From the NCBI GenBank assembly GCA_900539095.1, contig UQAR01000007.1:1-45097 (forward strand): 45,097 nt of DNA. Direction: 5' to 3'. A program made the position numbers and the translations under genes. This document shows positions 32,395-41,715 of this stretch, one piece after another (positions within the stretch are counted from its first letter, which is position 1; each line of letters begins with the position of its first letter). The notes beneath the pieces were generated by a model, which was not told the origin of the DNA, made no database searches, and saw nothing but the letters and a program-made list of their open reading frames with translations. Source of the DNA: an uncultured Ruminococcus sp. GTDB taxonomy: Bacteria > Bacillota > Clostridia > Oscillospirales > Ruminococcaceae.

Positions 32395-34965
32395 ATGAGT
32401 ATGAAAACAACTAAATATAAGCTTAGCGAAATGGCTAAGGATCTGAAAGTTACAAATAATGAGCTTATCGAGTGTCTTGGCAAGCTCGGCGGAGAGCCAA
32501 AGAAAACACAGTCTGTCCTCACACCTGAGGAGATATCCTACGTTCTGGAGTATTATACACAGAACAATCAGGTGGACAGCTTTGACGCTTTCTATGCAAA
32601 CAACGTAAAGCCTGTTAAGGAAGAAAAGCCAGTAAAGGAAGAGAAGAAAGCTGCCAAGAAACCTGCTAAGACTGAAAAGCAGGAGAAAAAGGCAGAGCCT
32701 AAGGCTGAAAAGAAACCTGAACCAAAGACAGCTCCAAAGACTGAAACAAAGGCAGCTCCAAAGGCTGAAACAAAGCCTGAGCCTAAGACAGAACCAAAGG
32801 TCGAGAAAAAGCCTGAGGTCAAGGCTGAAACAAAACAGCCAGCTCCTGAGCAGAAGAAAAAGCAGCCTGAACAGCAGAAACCTGCAAAGAAGAAAGAGCA
32901 TGGCGTTCGTCAGCAGCTTGGCGGTTTTTCTGATAAGAAAGAAAACACAGGCGGTTATACTATCTCTGAGGACAACGATTCATTTGGCACACAGAGAACT
33001 ATCGACACAAGAGGAAGTTATATAGAGCTCGATAAGTATAACGAGAAGTATGATAACCTTGCAAACTCAAAGCAGAACAAGAGCAAGGATAACTTCACAA
33101 AGAAACAGAAACTCACTCAGAAATCTCAGCAGAGAAAGAAACAGCAGTTCTCACATAAGAAGGAAACTGAGAGCGAAAAGCTCCGCAGACTGGAGCTTGA
33201 GAGAGCAAGAAAACAGCAGCTCAAGGTTATGATACCTGACGAGATAGTTGTTTCAGAGCTTGCAAGCAGACTGAAAGTAACAGCTACTCAGGTCATCAAA
33301 AAGCTCATGGGCCTTGGCGTAATGGCGTCTATCAATGAGGTAGTTGACTTCGATACTGCCGCACTTGTCGCAGAAGAATTGGGTGCAAAGGTAGAAAAGG
33401 AAGTTCACGTTACAATAGAGGAAAGACTTATCGAAACTGACGAAGACCCAGAGGAGAGCCTCCAGGAAAGATGTCCTGTCGTTGTTGTTATGGGTCACGT
33501 TGACCATGGTAAGACATCTATCCTCGACAGAATAAGAAACGCTCACGTTACAGACACTGAGGCAGGCGGTATCACACAGCATATCGGTGCTTATCAGGTG
33601 GAGTATCAGGGCAAGAAGATAACATTCCTCGATACCCCGGGCCATGAGGCTTTCACAGCCATGAGAGCAAGAGGTGCGAACGTTACAGATATCGCAATAC
33701 TCGTTGTTGCAGCAGATGACGGTATCATGCCGCAGACTATCGAGTCTATCAACCACGCAAAGGCAGCAGGCGTTTCTATAATCGTCGCTATCAATAAAAT
33801 GGATAAAGAGGGTGCAGACCCTGAAAGAGTAAAGCAGCAGCTTACTGAGCAGTCCCTCGTCGTTGAGGAATGGGGCGGCGATGTTATCGCAGTTCCTGTT
33901 TCTGCTAAGACCGGTATGGGTATAGACGAACTTCTTGAGAATATCCTCCTCGTTGCAGAAGTCAAGGAACTTAAAGCTAACCCTGACAGACTTGCAAGAG
34001 GTACTGTAGTTGAGGCTAGACTTGATAAGGGTAAAGGCCCTGTTGCTACACTCCTCGTTCAGAACGGTACTTTGAAGTCAGGCGACGTTATAATTGCAGG
34101 CACTTCTGTTGGACGTATCAGAACGATGACCAATGATAAGGGCAGAAGTATCAAGGAGGCCGGTCCGTCAACACCTGTTGAGATAACAGGTTTGGGCGAA
34201 GTTCCAAGTGCAGGCGACGTGTTCAACGCAGTTGCAGACGAAAAGCTTGCAAGAGAGCTTGTTGAGCAGAGAAAGCATGAGGCTAAGGAAGAGCTGTTCC
34301 AGCAGCATCAGAAGGTAACGCTCGATAACCTGTTCAGCCAGATAGCCGAGGGCGAAATGAAGGAACTCCCTATCATCGTCAAGGCTGACGTACAGGGCTC
34401 TGTTGAGGCTGTAAAGCAGTCACTTGAAAAGCTTTCAAATGACGAGGTCAGAGTTAAAGTTATCCACGGCGGCGTTGGTGCAGTATCAGAAAGCGACGTT
34501 ATGCTTGCAAATGCGTCAAATGCTATCATCGTTGGATTCAACGTTCGTCCTGACCCTGTTGCAAAGCAGAACGCAGAGCAGAGCGGCGTTGATATCAGAC
34601 TTTATAGAATAATCTATGATGCGATAGAAGAGATAACAGACGCTATGAAGGGTATGCTCGCACCTAAGTACAGAGAGGTCGAAACAGCCCGTATCGAAGT
34701 AAGACAGGTATACAAGATATCCAATGTTGGTACTGTAGCCGGTTCTTACGTCCTTGACGGTAAGGTAGGCAGAAATAACGAGATAAGAGTCGTAAGAGAC
34801 GGTATCGTTGTTGCCGAGGATAAGATGTCAAGCCTCAAGAGATTCAAAGACGACGCTAAGGAAGTTGCCGCAGGCTTTGAGTGCGGTATAACTCTTGAAA
34901 AGTTCACCGATATCAAGGAGGGCGACATTTTCGAGGCGTTTTATATGGAAGAATACAGAGATTGA
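32395..34965 (+). CDS. infB: Translation initiation factor IF-2
   Basis: Protein of 856 residues that brings initiator tRNA to the 30S subunit and promotes subunit joining. An N-terminal helical module (about 1-60) is followed by a Lys/Pro/Glu/Ala repeat region (about 73-175; repeated KAETK/KPEPK units), a second N-terminal domain (about 280-330), then the GTPase domain with G1 GHVDHGKT at 367-374, DTPGHEAF, NKMD and SAKTG, and domains II-IV to the end. AGGAGG is 13 bases before the ATG, so the exact start (32395 or 32401) is slightly uncertain. Confidence 0.96.
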   Translation: MSMKTTKYKLSEMAKDLKVTNNELIECLGKLGGEPKKTQSVLTPEEISYVLEYYTQNNQVDSFDAFYANNVKPVKEEKPVKEEKKAAKKPAKTEKQEKKAEPKAEKKPEPKTAPKTETKAAPKAETKPEPKTEPKVEKKPEVKAETKQPAPEQKKKQPEQQKPAKKKEHGVRQQLGGFSDKKENTGGYTISEDNDSFGTQRTIDTRGSYIELDKYNEKYDNLANSKQNKSKDNFTKKQKLTQKSQQRKKQQFSHKKETESEKLRRLELERARKQQLKVMIPDEIVVSELASRLKVTATQVIKKLMGLGVMASINEVVDFDTAALVAEELGAKVEKEVHVTIEERLIETDEDPEESLQERCPVVVVMGHVDHGKTSILDRIRNAHVTDTEAGGITQHIGAYQVEYQGKKITFLDTPGHEAFTAMRARGANVTDIAILVVAADDGIMPQTIESINHAKAAGVSIIVAINKMDKEGADPERVKQQLTEQSLVVEEWGGDVIAVPVSAKTGMGIDELLENILLVAEVKELKANPDRLARGTVVEARLDKGKGPVATLLVQNGTLKSGDVIIAGTSVGRIRTMTNDKGRSIKEAGPSTPVEITGLGEVPSAGDVFNAVADEKLARELVEQRKHEAKEELFQQHQKVTLDNLFSQIAEGEMKELPIIVKADVQGSVEAVKQSLEKLSNDEVRVKVIHGGVGAVSESDVMLANASNAIIVGFNVRPDPVAKQNAEQSGVDIRLYRIIYDAIEEITDAMKGMLAPKYREVETARIEVRQVYKISNVGTVAGSYVLDGKVGRNNEIRVVRDGIVVAEDKMSSLKRFKDDAKEVAAGFECGITLEKFTDIKEGDIFEAFYMEEYRD

Positions 34966-34976
34966 TAAATACTCGC

Positions 34977-34999
34977 ACGGGGCGGAGCTGCCGCCCCGT
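34977..34999 (+). other. GC-rich intercistronic hairpin between infB and rbfA
   Basis: ACGGGGCGG and CCGCCCCGT pair perfectly over nine bases around an AGCTG loop. No T-run follows, so it is not a typical terminator. It may set RNA processing or decay, or limit rbfA translation, whose ribosome site (AGGAG) begins about 17 bases later. Confidence 0.6.
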
Positions 35000-35031
35000 A
35001 AGAGCATATTTAAGCAGGAGATAAAGATATT

Positions 35032-35415
35032 ATGGCAGGTTACAGAGCAGGACGTATGTCCGAAGATATAAGAAGAATAATATCGGGCAAAATGAGAGAT
35101 CTTAAAGACCCAAGGATACACGGAGGAGATATGCTCACCATAGTCCGCTGCGACGTGGCAGGCGACGGTTCATTCTGCAAGGTGTATGTGTCAAGCTTTG
35201 AGGGATATGATAAGGCAAAAGAGGCAGTGAAAGGCTTTGAGTCCGCAACGGGATTCCTTAAAAGAGAGATATCCAACGTGCTCAAGCTGAAAAAGTGCCC
35301 TGAGCTGAAGTTCATTGCTGATAATTCTATCGAACATTCAGCAAAGATAAATAAGCTCCTTAAAGAGGTTTTGCCCGAAGAAGAAAAAGAGGAGCAAGAC
35401 AAAGAAGAACAATAG
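35032..35415 (+). CDS. rbfA: 30S ribosome-binding factor RbfA
   Basis: Protein of 127 residues needed for 16S rRNA 5'-end maturation and cold growth. N-terminal GRMSEDIRRIISGKMRDLKD and central FCKVYVSSFEG and ATGFLKREISNVLKLKKCPEL fit the KH-like RbfA fold; a Glu/Lys tail is extra. AGGAG lies upstream of the ATG. Downstream of infB as in many Firmicutes. Confidence 0.95.
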   Translation: MAGYRAGRMSEDIRRIISGKMRDLKDPRIHGGDMLTIVRCDVAGDGSFCKVYVSSFEGYDKAKEAVKGFESATGFLKREISNVLKLKKCPELKFIADNSIEHSAKINKLLKEVLPEEEKEEQDKEEQ

Positions 35416-35434
35416 AGGGGAAAGGCAGGGTATT

Positions 35435-36382
35435 ATGACATTTCAGGATATTCTCAGGATATTTAAGGAAAATGATGATTTTCTTATTCTTACTCATAAA
35501 AGCCCCGACGGAGATACGTTGGGTTCAGGCTTTGGTCTGTGTGCTTTTTTGAGAGATATGGGAAAAAAGGCTAACGTTGTAAATTCCGACAGCCTTCCCG
35601 AAAGATATGATCTTATCTATGAGGGCTATTACCCTCAAGAATTTGATGCAAAGTATGTTATCGCAGTTGATATCGCAGACACGAATCTTCTTGGCAGCAA
35701 CCTTTCAAAGTATGCCGAAGAGGGTGCGATAGACCTTTGTATCGACCACCACATATCAAATAAGTATTTTGCAAAGCAGTCATATGTTGACGCCAACGCA
35801 TCAGCTGCCGCACTTATAATGTATCAGATCTTCAAGGAGTCAGGCAGAAAAATATCAAGACAGATAGCAAGATGTCTTTATACCGGCATCGCTACCGATA
35901 CAGGCTGCTTTAAGTATGAAAACACAACTCCACAGGCTCATATCGCCTGTGCTGAGCTTATGTCATATGATATCGACTTTGCTTATATCAACAGAAGAAT
36001 GTTCGATATAAAGAGCAGAGGCAGACTTATGGTGGAGCAGTCGGTCACAGCGAATATGGAGTATTATTGCAGCGGAAAGTGCTCAATGATAGTGCTCACA
36101 AAGGAGCTTATGGAGAAAAGCGGCGTTGACGCTGCCGAGTTCGAGGGACTTGCCTCCATACCATTGTCTGTTGAGGGCGTAAAGATAGGCATAACAGTCA
36201 AGCAAAGACACGAGAACGTCTATAAGATATCAGTGAGAAGTGACGACGAGATAGACGCATCAGCGTTCTGCCGTGAGTTTGGCGGTGGAGGACATATAAG
36301 AGCCGCAGGCTGCGAGATAACAGGCAGCCTTGAAGAGGTGAAGGACAAGCTCCTCAAACATGCTGAAAAGGTCTTGGGCTGA
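35435..36382 (+). CDS. nrnA: DHH/DHHA1 phosphoesterase NrnA (nanoRNase/pAp phosphatase)
   Basis: Protein of 315 residues that degrades short RNA oligomers and 3'-phosphoadenosine 5'-phosphate. DHH domain: His21, Asp25 and Asp27 (THKSPDGD), VDIAD, and the DHH motif in CIDHHISN. The DHHA1 domain ends with GGGGH at 283-287, which binds nucleic acid. A GGGGAAAGG stretch precedes the ATG. Its stop overlaps the truB ATG by one base, a placement typical of Clostridia. Confidence 0.94.
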   Translation: MTFQDILRIFKENDDFLILTHKSPDGDTLGSGFGLCAFLRDMGKKANVVNSDSLPERYDLIYEGYYPQEFDAKYVIAVDIADTNLLGSNLSKYAEEGAIDLCIDHHISNKYFAKQSYVDANASAAALIMYQIFKESGRKISRQIARCLYTGIATDTGCFKYENTTPQAHIACAELMSYDIDFAYINRRMFDIKSRGRLMVEQSVTANMEYYCSGKCSMIVLTKELMEKSGVDAAEFEGLASIPLSVEGVKIGITVKQRHENVYKISVRSDDEIDASAFCREFGGGGHIRAAGCEITGSLEEVKDKLLKHAEKVLG

Positions 36383-37296
36383 TGACGGCGGAAAATAATA
36401 AGGATAATATATGCGGTATCCTTCCTGTGAATAAGCCTGAGGGCTGGACGTCTTTTGACGTTATCGCAAAGCTCAGAGGCGTTCTCAGGATAAAAAGATT
36501 GGGTCATGCAGGCACTCTCGACCCTATGGCAACAGGCGTCCTGCCTGTTTTTGTGGGCAGAGCCACAAAAGCCTGCGATATTATCCCCGACAGACGAAAG
36601 ATCTATACTGCAGGCTTTCAGCTTGGGGTAAGCACCGATACTTTGGACAGCACGGGAAAAGTGCTTGAGACCAGCGATAAGTCGGTGAGCTTTCAGGAGC
36701 TTGAAAAAGCCAAAAGCGGATTTGTAGGCGATATCATGCAGGTGCCGCCTATGTATTCTGCAATAAAAGTGAACGGCAAAAAGCTTTATGAGCTTGCAAG
36801 GGAAGGCAAGGAGATAGAGCGTGAGCCGAGGGCTGTCCATATAGACAGTATCGAGGTAAAAAACTATGATGAAACTTCACGCAGCGGCGTCATAAAGGTG
36901 GACTGTGAAAAGGGCACTTATATACGCTCTGTTATCGCCGATATAGGCGAAAAGCTGGGCTGCGGCGGAATGATGACCTCACTTGAGCGTTCCTATTCAG
37001 GGGGCGTTGATATAAAGGATTGCTATACTATAGAGGAGATAGCCGAGCTTTGTGGGCAGGATAAGCTGTCAGAAATGCTTATCCCACTTGACAGGGCCTT
37101 TGAAAGCTATGAAAAGACCACGCTTGGTCAGTGGGGAACAAAGCTTTATAAAAACGGCGTAAAGCTCAGACCTGAGCAGTCGGGCGTAAAAGAGCTTGCC
37201 GACGGCGGTCTTTACCGTGTCTACGGCAGCGACAGCAGCTTTCTTGGTATCGGCATTTATCAGGATGGCAGTTTCAGAAGTTTCAAAAATTTCTGA
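36382..37296 (+). CDS. truB: tRNA pseudouridine-55 synthase TruB
   Basis: Protein of 304 residues that makes pseudouridine 55 in the tRNA T-loop. Catalytic Asp47 in HAGTLDPMATGVLPV; NKPEGWTSFDV, VGDIMQVPPMYSAIKVNGKKLYE-type region (positions about 115-137), and CEKGTYIRSVIADIGEKLG are hallmark segments. A C-terminal PUA-like part follows. It is coupled to nrnA by a one-base overlap, and ribF follows after 26 bases. Confidence 0.95.
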   Translation: MTAENNKDNICGILPVNKPEGWTSFDVIAKLRGVLRIKRLGHAGTLDPMATGVLPVFVGRATKACDIIPDRRKIYTAGFQLGVSTDTLDSTGKVLETSDKSVSFQELEKAKSGFVGDIMQVPPMYSAIKVNGKKLYELAREGKEIEREPRAVHIDSIEVKNYDETSRSGVIKVDCEKGTYIRSVIADIGEKLGCGGMMTSLERSYSGGVDIKDCYTIEEIAELCGQDKLSEMLIPLDRAFESYEKTTLGQWGTKLYKNGVKLRPEQSGVKELADGGLYRVYGSDSSFLGIGIYQDGSFRSFKNF

Positions 37297-37322
37297 TAAC
37301 TTGTTTTATTCGGAGGGATATT

Positions 37323-38252
37323 TTGACGGATATAACAAACATCGGGCATATCCCCGAAAAAAAGACGGTGTGTGCTCTGGGACTTTTTGACGGAGTCCAC
37401 AGAGGACATCAGCTCATAATAACAACGGCTGTGCAAAAGGCTCAGAGCCTTGGAGGACAGTCGGCAGTTTTCTGTTTCAAGACCGATACCGTGACCTCAA
37501 AGGGCCATGACGGCAGGATAGAAATGCTTATGAGCGACGACGAAAAGCATGAAAAAATGGCTGAGCTTGGGGTCGAGGTGCTTTTCTCACCTGATTTTGC
37601 ATTGTTCAAAGGCATGGAGCCTGAGGGCTTTGTGAAAAAGGTGCTCAAAGAAAAGCTCAACTGCTGCGGTGCAGTCTGCGGAAATGATTTCACTTTCGGC
37701 AGAGGTGCAAAGGGCAAGGCGATAGACCTTAAAAAGCTTGGCGAAAAATATGACATAGACGTGGAGATAGTCAGCCCCCTGCTTATGGGCAATGAAGTCA
37801 TAAGCTCCACGGAAATAAGACGCTGTGTCCGTGAAGGCGACATAGCGAAAGCAAATGAAATGCTGGGCTATCATTTCGGCTTTTGCATTGAGGTCGAGCA
37901 CGGCTTTCAGCGTGGCAGAACGTGGGATTTCCCCACAATAAATCAGCAGATACCAAAGGGCAGAGTAATGCCGAAGTTCGGCGTTTACTGTTCCACTGTT
38001 GAGATAGACGGAAAAAAGTATGCAGGAGTAACGAATATCGGCGTAAAGCCTACCGTGCACGTTGAAACAGCTCCCCTTGCGGAAACTTTCATCGTGGATT
38101 ATCACGGCGACCTTTACGGCAGAAAGCTTAAACTTGAACTGCATGAATTTCTCCGACCCGAAAAAATGTTTGACAGCTTTAACAGCCTCCGTGAGGAGAT
38201 AGCAAGGAACAAAGAGCAGGCGGTCAGATATTTTGAGGAAAACGGCATTTGA
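37323..38252 (+). CDS. ribF: Bifunctional riboflavin kinase/FAD synthetase RibF
   Basis: Protein of 309 residues that converts riboflavin to FMN and FAD. The N-terminal FAD synthetase domain has GLFDGVHRGH at 20-29 and CGNDFTFGRGAKG; the C-terminal riboflavin kinase domain has GRTWDFPTINQQ, where most homologues read GRxLGFPTAN, and LHEFLRPEKMFDS. The start is TTG at 37323, with GGAGGG (37312-37317) five bases upstream; no ATG fits. Together with nrnA and truB it ends the classic nusA-infB block. Confidence 0.93.
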   Translation: MTDITNIGHIPEKKTVCALGLFDGVHRGHQLIITTAVQKAQSLGGQSAVFCFKTDTVTSKGHDGRIEMLMSDDEKHEKMAELGVEVLFSPDFALFKGMEPEGFVKKVLKEKLNCCGAVCGNDFTFGRGAKGKAIDLKKLGEKYDIDVEIVSPLLMGNEVISSTEIRRCVREGDIAKANEMLGYHFGFCIEVEHGFQRGRTWDFPTINQQIPKGRVMPKFGVYCSTVEIDGKKYAGVTNIGVKPTVHVETAPLAETFIVDYHGDLYGRKLKLELHEFLRPEKMFDSFNSLREEIARNKEQAVRYFEENGI

Positions 38253-38277
38253 TATTAATTTTGAAAGGAAGATATAA

Positions 38278-39726
38278 ATGAACAAGGTAAGAACAAGATT
38301 TGCACCTTCACCAACAGGTTATATGCACATAGGCAACCTGAGAACAGCACTCTTTACCTATCTTATCGCAAAGCAGAATGGAGGAGATTTTATTCTCCGT
38401 ATCGAGGATACAGACCAGGAGCGTTACGTTGACGGTGCTGTTGAGGTAATTTATAAAACACTTAAAGACGTTGGTCTTAACTGGGACGAAGGCCCTGATA
38501 TCGGCGGCCCTGTAGGTCCGTATATCCAGTCACAGAGAATGGGTATGTTCAAAAAGTATGCAGAGGAACTCGTTGAAAAGGGCGAGGCGTATTATTGTTT
38601 CTGCGATAAGGAAAGACTTGAGGAAGTAAGAGCCATTCAGGAGGCAAGCGGTATCGCTCCTATGTATGACAGACATTGCCGTAACCTCTCTCCTGAAGAG
38701 ATAAAGGAAAAGCTTGACGCCGGCGTTCCTTATGTTATCAGACAGAAGATACCTACAGAGGGCGAAGTTACTTTCCATGACGAGCTTTACGGCGATATCA
38801 CCGTTGACTGCTCTACCCTCGACGACCAAATACTTATCAAAACAGACGGCATGCCTACCTATAACTTTGCAAACGTCGTTGACGACCACCTTATGGGTAT
38901 CACACACGTTGTAAGAGGTAACGAGTACCTTGCGTCTGCACCTAAGTATAACCTGCTCTATAAGGCTTTCGGCTGGGAAATTCCTACCTATATCCACGTT
39001 GAGCATATCATGAAAGATAAGCAGCATAAGCTTTCAAAGAGAGACGGTGACGCATCTTACGAGGACCTTATGAAAAAGGGCTACCTCAAAGAGGCTGTTA
39101 TAAACTATATCGCTCTGCTTGGCTGGGCACCAAAGGGCGAGAACGAGATATTCTCACTGGAAGAGCTTGTTAAGGAGTTCGATATCCATGGACTTTCAAA
39201 GTCACCTGCTATCTTCGACCCTGCTAAGCTCAAGGCTATCAACGGCAAGTATATAAAGGCTATGACACCTGAGAAGTTCGCAGAGTATGCTATCCCTTAT
39301 ATTAAGCAGTCTGTCCATAGAGATGACGTTGACCTTAACGAGGTCGCAAAGCTTTTGCAGGCAAGAACAGAGCTGTTCACAGAGATACCTGAAATGGTAG
39401 ACTTTATCGACGCTCTCCCTGAGTATGATATCGCACTTTATACACATAAAAAGATGAAGACAAATCCTGAAAATTCTCTGGAATCACTTAAAGCAGTCCT
39501 CCCTGTACTTGAGGGCGTTGAGGACTGGACAGAGGAAAATATCCATGACGCACTCTTTGACCTTATCGGTAAGCTCGGCGTTAAGAACGGTATCGTTCTG
39601 TGGCCTCTGAGAGTTGCAGTTTCAGGCAAGGCGTTCACTCCTGGCGGCGGTGTTGAGATATCTTATCTCATCGGCAAGGAAGATACTCTTGCAAGAATAA
39701 GAAAGGGCATTGAAAAGCTGTCATAA
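38278..39726 (+). CDS. gltX: Glutamyl-tRNA synthetase
   Basis: Class I synthetase of 482 residues charging tRNA-Glu. HIGN at 17-20 is the HIGH motif and KLSKR at 251-255 is the KMSKS motif; FRIRIEDTD-like segment (FILRIEDTDQERY) and VVRGNEYLASAPKYNLLYKAFGW-type region are conserved. The C-terminal anticodon-binding domain is complete (WPLRVAVSGKAFTPGG). As in most Firmicutes without GlnRS it may be non-discriminating, making Glu-tRNA-Gln too; this is not shown by sequence alone. GAAAGGAAG lies upstream of the ATG. Confidence 0.96.
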   Translation: MNKVRTRFAPSPTGYMHIGNLRTALFTYLIAKQNGGDFILRIEDTDQERYVDGAVEVIYKTLKDVGLNWDEGPDIGGPVGPYIQSQRMGMFKKYAEELVEKGEAYYCFCDKERLEEVRAIQEASGIAPMYDRHCRNLSPEEIKEKLDAGVPYVIRQKIPTEGEVTFHDELYGDITVDCSTLDDQILIKTDGMPTYNFANVVDDHLMGITHVVRGNEYLASAPKYNLLYKAFGWEIPTYIHVEHIMKDKQHKLSKRDGDASYEDLMKKGYLKEAVINYIALLGWAPKGENEIFSLEELVKEFDIHGLSKSPAIFDPAKLKAINGKYIKAMTPEKFAEYAIPYIKQSVHRDDVDLNEVAKLLQARTELFTEIPEMVDFIDALPEYDIALYTHKKMKTNPENSLESLKAVLPVLEGVEDWTEENIHDALFDLIGKLGVKNGIVLWPLRVAVSGKAFTPGGGVEISYLIGKEDTLARIRKGIEKLS

Positions 39727-39753
39727 TATGACCTGCAAGAACGTTGACAAACT

Positions 39754-39777
39754 GTAGGGGCGACCTTAGGTCGCCCG
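39754..39777 (+). repeat. Dispersed palindromic repeat, copy 2
   Basis: A 24-base element beginning GTAGGGGCGACC and ending GGTCGCCCG; GGGCGACC (39758-39765) and GGTCGCCC (39769-39776) form a perfect eight-base stem around TTA. 21 of 22 bases match the minus-strand copy at 25273-25294. It is followed by CTGTC/GTCGAC-rich sequence to about 39850, similar to short interspersed tails seen near such repeats in Clostridia. Confidence 0.8.
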
Positions 39778-39881
39778 CTGTCCGATTATCCCTGTCAGCT
39801 GTCACCGACCGACGTATGTTGTCTGTCGACTGCCGACCAGCCTGTTGTCTAACGTTTTGGGCAAACAAAAATAAGTATCAG

Positions 39882-39930
39882 CGGAGCATTTTGAGTGTGT
39901 TACTACTTTAAAAATACTTAAAATGCTCTG
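39882..39930 (+). repeat. Long inverted repeat upstream of the ABC-2 operon
   Basis: A 15-position stem: CGGAGCATTTTGAGT (39882-39896) and ACTTAAAATGCTCTG (39916-39930), with two G-U pairs and a 19-base loop. No T-run follows. It lies about 90 bases before the ABC-2 ATPase start, within the otherwise gene-free 39727-40018 gap, in which no consensus promoter was found. Confidence 0.6.
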
Positions 39931-40018
39931 TATTTCGTACAGCTATCACTCCACTGTCACATAAGTATTATAGAATTGTAAAGACTTATGAACGTTTTCC
40001 CTAAGAGGAGGAAATAAA

Positions 40019-40996
40019 ATGATAGAGGTTATAAACCTTACAAAGAGATACGGCGACAAAAAAGCTGTTGATAATATCTCTTTCAAAGCAGAGGACGGCG
40101 AGGTCCTCGGATTTCTCGGACCTAACGGAGCCGGAAAATCCACCACTATGAATATCCTTACAGGCTACATATCCTGCACGGACGGAAAAGCACTTATTGA
40201 CGGCGTGGATATCCTCGAAGATCCTATCAAAGCCAAAAAGCAGATAGGCTATCTCCCTGAGCTGCCGCCGCTTTATATGGACATGACCGTCAAGGAGTAT
40301 CTTTATTTTGTGTATGACCTTAAAAAGTGTAAACTTCCAAAGGTGTCACATCTGAAAGATATATGCAGCCTCGTGAAGATCGACCATGTGTATAACAGAA
40401 TAATCAAGAACCTGTCAAAAGGTTATAGACAGAGAGTAGGCCTTGCTCAGGCACTTATCGGCAACCCGAAAGTGCTCATCTTGGACGAGCCTACCGTTGG
40501 TCTTGACCCTAAACAGATAATCGAGATAAGAACTCTTATAAGAAAGCTTGGCAAAAATCATACCGTTATCCTTTCTTCCCATATCCTTTCTGAGGTGCAG
40601 GCTGTCTGCGATAAGATAGTAGTTATCAATGAGGGCAAGGTAGTCGCAAACGATACCGAGGAGCACCTGTCCCAAAAGCTTTCAGGCGAGCATAAGCTCA
40701 CCGCAAAGATACAGGGCGATAAGGATAAGATAGTAAGAGCGATGCAGGGCATAAAGGGCGTTGAAAAAGTCGTTTGTGACGCAAGCCATAAGGACGGCGT
40801 GAACGATATAAGAATAGAGGCAAAAGAGGGCATCGATATCAGACGTGACGTTTTTGAAACAGTGGTAAAAAACAGTTGGTATCTGCTTGAACTCAAGACC
40901 TCTGAGCTTTCACTTGAAGATATATTCCTCAAGCTCACAATGGGCGAGGCTGTGCCTGCCCTTGCAGATAGTTTCGACAAGGAGGAGAATGACTGA
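40019..40996 (+). CDS. ABC-2-type ATPase (GldA/CcmA-like)
   Basis: Protein of 325 residues. Walker A 34-41 (GPNGAGKS), signature in LSKGYRQRVGLAQAL (Lys-Gly-Tyr in place of the common Gly-Gly-Gln), Walker B LILDEPTVGLDP, switch His in LSSHILSEV. A C-terminal extension (about 225-325) is typical of ABC-2 exporters. The LSKGYRQ signature and the neighbouring permease, GldG-like and DUF4340-like genes match the gliding-type GldA set. GAGGAGG precedes the ATG; the stop overlaps the permease ATG by one base. Confidence 0.9.
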   Translation: MIEVINLTKRYGDKKAVDNISFKAEDGEVLGFLGPNGAGKSTTMNILTGYISCTDGKALIDGVDILEDPIKAKKQIGYLPELPPLYMDMTVKEYLYFVYDLKKCKLPKVSHLKDICSLVKIDHVYNRIIKNLSKGYRQRVGLAQALIGNPKVLILDEPTVGLDPKQIIEIRTLIRKLGKNHTVILSSHILSEVQAVCDKIVVINEGKVVANDTEEHLSQKLSGEHKLTAKIQGDKDKIVRAMQGIKGVEKVVCDASHKDGVNDIRIEAKEGIDIRRDVFETVVKNSWYLLELKTSELSLEDIFLKLTMGEAVPALADSFDKEEND

Positions 40997-41700
40997 TGGG
41001 TGCTATATTCAGACGAGAGGTAAGGAGCTATTTCACCTCACCGATCGGTTACATTTTTCTTGCTGCATTCTATGCCTACGCTGGCATAATGTTTGCAAAC
41101 TACAGTCTTGAAAGCGGCTATACAAAGCTTGATTCCGTTTTCAGTGCACTGCTTTTGATAATAATCGTGCTCATACCTGTACTTACGATGAGGACCATAT
41201 CCGAAGAAAAGCGAACCAAAACAGACCAGTGCCTGCTCACAGCCCCTGTGGGACTTGGCAGCATAGTAGTTGGAAAATTCCTCGCAGCGTTTCTTATATA
41301 CCTTATAGCAATAGCTATCACAGGCGTGTTTGCAGTTGTGGTATCCGCTTTCGGAACACCTGACTGGAACGTTGTCGTGGGCAATATCGTTGCTCTGGCA
41401 CTTGTTGGCGGAGCTTATATAGCTATCGGTATCTTCTGCTCTTCTTTCACAGAGAACCAGATAGTTGCCGCAGTAATAAGCTTTATCGCACTTATCTTTG
41501 TGTCGTTCCTGTCAACTATAGGCAATCTTCTGCCATTTGAATGGCTCACAACAGTGTGCGAAAAAGTATCATTCGGCGAAAGATATTATTCATTCACCTA
41601 CGGACTTTTTGACTTTTCTAACGTTGTGTTTTTTTTGAGTGCAATAGTGGCATTTCTTTTCCTCACGGTGAGAGTGCTTGAAAAACGCCGCTGGGGCTAA
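40996..41700 (+). CDS. ABC-2-type permease (GldF-like)
   Basis: Membrane protein of 234 residues with six predicted helices (about 18-36, 52-70, 97-125, 135-160, 165-185, 208-228). The N-terminus (GAIFRREVRSYFTSPIGYIFL) and MRTISEEKRTKTDQCLLTAPVG-type coupling segment are typical of the GldF/NosY ABC-2 group. It overlaps the ATPase gene by one base and is followed 15 bases later by the GldG-like gene. Confidence 0.9.
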   Translation: MGAIFRREVRSYFTSPIGYIFLAAFYAYAGIMFANYSLESGYTKLDSVFSALLLIIIVLIPVLTMRTISEEKRTKTDQCLLTAPVGLGSIVVGKFLAAFLIYLIAIAITGVFAVVVSAFGTPDWNVVVGNIVALALVGGAYIAIGIFCSSFTENQIVAAVISFIALIFVSFLSTIGNLLPFEWLTTVCEKVSFGERYYSFTYGLFDFSNVVFFLSAIVAFLFLTVRVLEKRRWG

Positions 41701-41715
41701 AGGAGGACTGTTGAA

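Noticed and set aside
32386..32901. A 171-codon minus-strand frame rich in Leu/Phe/Cys/Arg
   Set aside because: It is the complement of the Lys/Pro/Glu repeat region of infB, not a gene.
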